In this document: positions 60,656 to 64,000 of the stretch, piece after piece
Position numbering within the stretch: the first letter of the stretch is position 1
Layout of the letters: each line of letters opens with the position of its first letter
NCBI GenBank assembly: GCA_040385825.1
Contig: JAZKGQ010000007.1
Coordinates: forward strand, 90,529 to 154,528
Direction: 5' to 3'
Source: JANNNF01 sp040385825
GTDB taxonomy: Bacteria > Pseudomonadota > Alphaproteobacteria > Rhodobacterales > Rhodobacteraceae
Length of the DNA: 64,000 nt
Made by a program: the position numbers and the translations under genes
The notes under the pieces: model-generated
The model's database searches: none
Told to the model about the DNA's origin: nothing
What the model saw: only the letters and a program-made list of their open reading frames with translations

Positions 60656-61296
60656 CCCGGTTTGCGGGGCGTCACGGGCCGTTTGCGCTGGCCTTCTGTC
60701 TGGGGGCCCTGGGCGGGGGGCTGGCCTATTGGCGGGGGTTGGAGCCTGGGTTCAGCATGCTGGTCGCGGTCGATCTGTTCTTTGCCGCCACCCTTGCGCT
60801 GATGCTGCGCCGCACCGGGCAGACGCCCGAAACCCTGCGCCGTCTTGCCGCGCGAGAGGATGCGGGCACCGGGCTGATCGTGGCCATCACCCTGCTGGCC
60901 GTGAGCACCAGCCTGACCGCCACCATCAGCCTGCTGAACCGCGCCGACCCTGCGGGCCTTGCGGAAACCGTGCTGGCGCTGGCCTCGGTGCCGCTTGGCT
61001 GGGGGGTGATGCACACGCTGGCCGCGTTTCACTATGCGCATCTGTTTTACGGGCGCGGGCGGGCGGCGGGGGGGCTGTTCTTTCCCGGCAATACGGAGGC
61101 CACAACCGACGATCCCGATGTGTGGGATTTCATGTATTTTTCCTTCGGCATCGGCATGACGGCGCAGGTATCCGACGTGACGGTAAAATCCGCCCCGATG
61201 CGCCGCGTGGTGCTGGCGCAGGCGGTGGCGGCGTTTCTGACCAACACGGTGATCCTTGCGCTGGCCGTCAATGCGGCTGTAGCCCTGCCGCAATAG
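60652..61296 (+). CDS. DUF1345 family membrane protein
   Basis: 214 residues with about five helices. HTLAAFHYAHLFYGRGRAAG and DPDVWDFMYFSFGIGMTAQV, then SDVTVKSAPMRRVVLAQAVA match the DUF1345 pattern. The ATG is embedded in the rodA stop (ATGA), so it is part of the mre operon in this organism. A role in shape or envelope is suggested by position only. Confidence 0.85.
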   Translation: MTRFAGRHGPFALAFCLGALGGGLAYWRGLEPGFSMLVAVDLFFAATLALMLRRTGQTPETLRRLAAREDAGTGLIVAITLLAVSTSLTATISLLNRADPAGLAETVLALASVPLGWGVMHTLAAFHYAHLFYGRGRAAGGLFFPGNTEATTDDPDVWDFMYFSFGIGMTAQVSDVTVKSAPMRRVVLAQAVAAFLTNTVILALAVNAAVALPQ

Positions 61297-61415
61297 AGCG
61301 GTTCAGGTTTTGCTGGGATCGGAAATCGCTGCCTCTCGTTTCACTCGAACGCGTTTTCCGATGTCCTTTGTTTCTGTAAGAATCTGAACAGCTTCTGCCT
61401 GAAAGGCCGCCCCGC

Positions 61416-62348
61416 ATGACCCTGACCGTTTTCTTCGCCGCCCCCGCTGCTTGGGACCAATACCGCGATGTGCTGCCTGCCGCGCTGACCCGTGCAGGCA
61501 TCGACGCCCGCGTGGTGCAAGAGGCCCCGGACCCGGCGGCGGTGGATTACATCATCTATGCGCCCTCGGCCCCCTTGCAGGACTTTACCCCCTTTACCCG
61601 CACCAAGGCCGTGCTGAACCTGTGGGCCGGGGTGGAACGCATCGTGGGCAATGCCACCCTGACGCAGCCCTTGTGCCGGATGGTCGATCCGGGGCTGACC
61701 GAAGGCATGGTGGAATGGGTGGTGGGCCATGCCTTGCGCCACCATCTGGGGATGGACGCGCATATCGTGAACGAAGGGCATATGTGGGACAACACCTGCC
61801 CGGCTTTGGCCCGCGAACGCCCCGTGACCGTGCTGGGTCTGGGCGAGCTGGGCCTTGCCTGCGCGCGGGCCTTGCAGGCGCTGAACTTCCCGGTAACGGG
61901 GTGGAGCCGCAGCACCAAGGACATTCCCGGCCTGCCAACCCATCATGGCGCGGACGGTCTGGCAACCGCCTTGTCGACTGCGCAGATCGTGATCACCCTG
62001 CTGCCCAAAACGCCCGACACCGAAAACCTGCTGAACGCCCGTACGCTGGCGATGCTGCCAAGGGGAGCGGTGATCCTGAACCCCGGTCGCGGCGCGCTGA
62101 TCGACGATGACGCCCTGCTGGCGGCGCTGGATGCAGGCCAGATCGGCCATGCCACGCTGGATGTGTTCCGCATCGAACCGCTGCCCGCCGACCATCCCTA
62201 TTGGGCGCATCCCCGCGTCACAGTCACGCCGCATATTGCCGCCGATACCCGGTCCGCCTCTGCCGTGCAGGTGCTGGTCCGGAATATTCAGCGTGGCGAG
62301 GCGGGCCTGCCCTTCCTGCATCTGGTCGATCGCGCGCGCGGATACTGA
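61416..62348 (+). CDS. ghrA: Glyoxylate/hydroxypyruvate reductase A
   Basis: 310 residues, D-2-hydroxyacid dehydrogenase of the GhrA group reducing glyoxylate or hydroxypyruvate. VTVLGLGELGLACARALQAL is the nucleotide-binding motif, LLPKTPDTENLLNARTLAML the central helix, NPGRGALIDDDALLAALDAG the catalytic Arg loop, DVFRIEPLPADHPYWAHPRV the Glu region and VTPHIAADTR the catalytic His. The N-terminal lid begins LTVFFAAPAAWDQY. It is separate from the mre operon by 119 bases that carry a repeat-like sequence. Confidence 0.92.
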   Translation: MTLTVFFAAPAAWDQYRDVLPAALTRAGIDARVVQEAPDPAAVDYIIYAPSAPLQDFTPFTRTKAVLNLWAGVERIVGNATLTQPLCRMVDPGLTEGMVEWVVGHALRHHLGMDAHIVNEGHMWDNTCPALARERPVTVLGLGELGLACARALQALNFPVTGWSRSTKDIPGLPTHHGADGLATALSTAQIVITLLPKTPDTENLLNARTLAMLPRGAVILNPGRGALIDDDALLAALDAGQIGHATLDVFRIEPLPADHPYWAHPRVTVTPHIAADTRSASAVQVLVRNIQRGEAGLPFLHLVDRARGY

Positions 62349-62416
62349 AACCTGTCGGAAACGGAACAGACCCGCCCGCCATGCCCCGTCATGGTGCGGG
62401 GAAAAAGGGGCAAGCG

Positions 62417-63289
62417 ATGCGGTACGGAACGGGCGTTCTTCTGGTGGTGACAGCGGCGGTGCTGTGGTCGCTGACGGGGCTGATGATCCGCCAGATAGAT
62501 CAGGCGGGCACATGGGCCGTGCTGTTCTGGCGGTCGGTGGGCATGATCCCGGTGCTGGTGGCCTACATCGCCTTTGCCTCGGGCGGGCGGGTGGTGCAGC
62601 GGATGCGCGGTGTCGGCATGGCGGGGGCCGTCGGGGGGGCGGGGCTGATCCTGGCCTTTGCGGGCGCGATCTATGCCATTCAGGCCACCACAGTCGCCAA
62701 CGCGGTGTTCCTGTTTTCGGCCTCGCCGTTCCTCGCGGCCATTCTGGGCTGGCTGATCCTGAAAGAACCCGTGCGGCCCGCGACCTGGGCCGCCATCGCG
62801 CTGGCCGGGGTCGGCATGTACATCATGGTGCGCGAAGGGCTGGCTGCCGGGGCCATGCTGGGCAACATCGCGGCCCTGCTGTCGGCCGGCGGCTTTGCCA
62901 TCTTTACCGTTGCCCTTCGGTGGGGACGCAGCGCCGACATGATGCCGGCGGTGGTTCTGGGCGGCGTGTTCTCGATGATCGCGGCAGGCGCCGTGCTGGC
63001 GCTGACCGGCGGCAGTCTGGTGGTGCCCGCCGGGGATATCGCCATTTCCATGGCCATGGGGGCGCTGGTGCTTGCCAGCGGCATGGTGCTGTACACGCTT
63101 GGCAGCCGGGTGATCCCCGCCGCCGAACTGACCCTGCTGTCGATGGTCGAGGTGATGCTGGCCCCGATCTGGGTCTGGGCGGTGTTGGGCGAAACGGCGT
63201 CGGTCGGCACCTTCATCGGCGGGGCCGTGCTGATGGTGGCGGTCGGGTTCAACGCAGGGTCGGGCGCGCGGGCACGCGCCCTGGCCTGA
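62417..63289 (+). CDS. DMT (EamA) family transporter
   Basis: 290 residues with ten hydrophobic helices arranged as two EamA halves. The first begins VLLVVTAAVLWSLTGLMIRQ; each half has its repeat motif (FLFSASPFLAAILGWLILKE and LTLLSMVEVMLAPIWVWAVL). Such proteins export metabolites such as amino acids or drugs; substrate unknown. ATG 62417 with AAAAGGGGCAAGCG is a good start. It lies 68 bases after ghrA on the same strand. Confidence 0.88.
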   Translation: MRYGTGVLLVVTAAVLWSLTGLMIRQIDQAGTWAVLFWRSVGMIPVLVAYIAFASGGRVVQRMRGVGMAGAVGGAGLILAFAGAIYAIQATTVANAVFLFSASPFLAAILGWLILKEPVRPATWAAIALAGVGMYIMVREGLAAGAMLGNIAALLSAGGFAIFTVALRWGRSADMMPAVVLGGVFSMIAAGAVLALTGGSLVVPAGDIAISMAMGALVLASGMVLYTLGSRVIPAAELTLLSMVEVMLAPIWVWAVLGETASVGTFIGGAVLMVAVGFNAGSGARARALA

Positions 63290-63396
63290 TCCATCGGCCC
63301 GTAAGCCAAAGAATCCTTGCCCGATTGCGGCGAGGCGACAATGATCCAACGCAGGTCGGACGTGATCGGGCAAGTCGCCCGGAACAGAGGTGACGC

Positions 63397-63903
63397 ATGG
63401 TCCTGAACCCGAACGCCGCGCCGTTCGTGATGCCGAATGCTGCGGTGCCCGGCGCAGCGCCCCTTATGGCACCCGCCCCGCAAATCGCAGCCCCCGCCCC
63501 GGCAGCGCCCGCCCCTGCCCCTGCCCCGCCCCCCGGCGCGGTCATCGCCTATGCCAACAATTTCGACGCAAAACACACCGTTGTCGTGATGACGGCGGCC
63601 GCGGCGGCCAATGCGGGCAATGCGCGCGGCGGCGGTGTGGCGTACAGCACCGTGTTCCTGCGCGCCTTCCTGCTGCCGTTGATCCTGAATGATGCGGTGG
63701 GAAAGCTGGCTGGCACTTACAGCTTCAGCATCGCCTGCCATCAGGCCCCGCCCGGATCGTTCCAGCTGGCCGAGCTGACCAAGGGCGGCACCTACCGGGC
63801 AATCCCGACGCCGATGTTCTTTTGCAAGGTGGTCTACCGGGTCACGTTCGGCGCCGGAGGCGGCCAGATCGTGACGCTGGCCCATATCGAGACGGATTTT
63901 TAA
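63397..63903 (+). CDS. Ala/Pro-rich uncharacterised protein
   Basis: 168 residues. The first third is low-complexity Ala/Pro (about residues 15-50: APAPAPPPGAVIAYA); the rest (VAYSTVFLRAFLLPLILNDA, then FSIACHQAPPGSFQLAELTK) is compact and folded-looking, with two cysteines. There is no signal peptide or membrane helix I can assert. GGAACAGAGGTGACGC precedes the ATG. No family is recognised. The remaining bases to 64000 show no gene. Confidence 0.6.
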   Translation: MVLNPNAAPFVMPNAAVPGAAPLMAPAPQIAAPAPAAPAPAPAPPPGAVIAYANNFDAKHTVVVMTAAAAANAGNARGGGVAYSTVFLRAFLLPLILNDAVGKLAGTYSFSIACHQAPPGSFQLAELTKGGTYRAIPTPMFFCKVVYRVTFGAGGGQIVTLAHIETDF

Positions 63904-64000
63904 GGCAAAGTGGGAGGTCATCGAACCGGGTCTGTTTTCCGGTACGCCTTCTTGACATGCACGACGAAAGGGCAATGCCCGACCGCCGGGTGGGCAGACA

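Noticed and set aside
61297..61415. Gap before ghrA as a possible dispersed repeat
   Set aside because: It resembles repeats I recall from Rhodobacteraceae, but no second copy is present in this window, so I cannot support it from sequence.

Overview
The window is GC-rich, densely coded bacterial chromosome. Three things point to an alphaproteobacterium of the Rhodobacteraceae (Rhodobacter/Paracoccus-like): a class I lysyl-tRNA synthetase, crotonyl-CoA carboxylase/reductase with ethylmalonyl-CoA mutase, and a block in which ethylmalonyl-CoA-pathway genes are interleaved with the sdh and suc operons. No phage, plasmid or CRISPR signature is visible. No gene-free stretch exceeds about 300 bases; the longest (31946-32244) holds two stem-loops and an operator.

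Layout. 1-12.9 kb is housekeeping: lysS (cut by the left edge), a TerB-like protein, a PBP4-type DD-peptidase, nadD, ettA, an AT-rich orphan (4751-5608), a class III cyclase fused to TolB-like and TPR regions, a DUF952 gene with pyrD, a periplasmic 5'-nucleotidase, a stand-alone AsnC-type domain and a RecD-like helicase. 13-29.2 kb holds most of the acetyl-CoA assimilation genes: ccrA and ecm transcribed divergently, then deoD, a LysR regulator facing an SHMT-like PLP enzyme and an aldo/keto reductase, mtnA, the sdhCDA-(three small lipoproteins)-sdhB operon, and mch-DUF1737-nnrU-mcl2. 29.4-42.4 kb has small stress or secreted proteins, a TSUP permease, mdh, then sucC-(insert)-sucD-sucA-sucB-(two small genes)-lpd. 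42.4-48.6 kb has a GntR regulator, a YgjP-type hydrolase, a TIGR02300 protein, tRNA-Ala(GGC), nadE, a MORN-repeat protein and an IS5-family element. 48.6-55 kb has an FeS photolyase with an SDR, leuA behind a leucine-rich leader peptide, and two AT-rich sulfotransferase-like genes. 55-64 kb has the cell-shape cluster mreBCD-mrdA-rodA, a DUF1345 gene, ghrA, a DMT exporter and an Ala/Pro-rich orphan.

How the genes fit together. Ccr, Ecm, Mch and Mcl2 carry out central steps of the ethylmalonyl-CoA pathway, which delivers malate and succinyl-CoA. SucAB-Lpd, SucCD, Sdh and Mdh are the TCA steps that handle those products. The sdh operon and the suc operon each carry a tandem pair of TGTGATCACA palindromes, 21 bp centre to centre, upstream of the first gene. 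This suggests one shared, unidentified regulator and is the strongest regulatory observation here. Other notable points are a leuA leader whose hairpin loop is complementary to the leuA ribosome-binding site, an IS that inserted in the TA shared by two convergent stop codons without changing either protein, and a sucC-sucD junction split by a broken small ORF, a lipoprotein gene and a sulfotransferase.

All assignments come from reading motifs and context. No database search was run.
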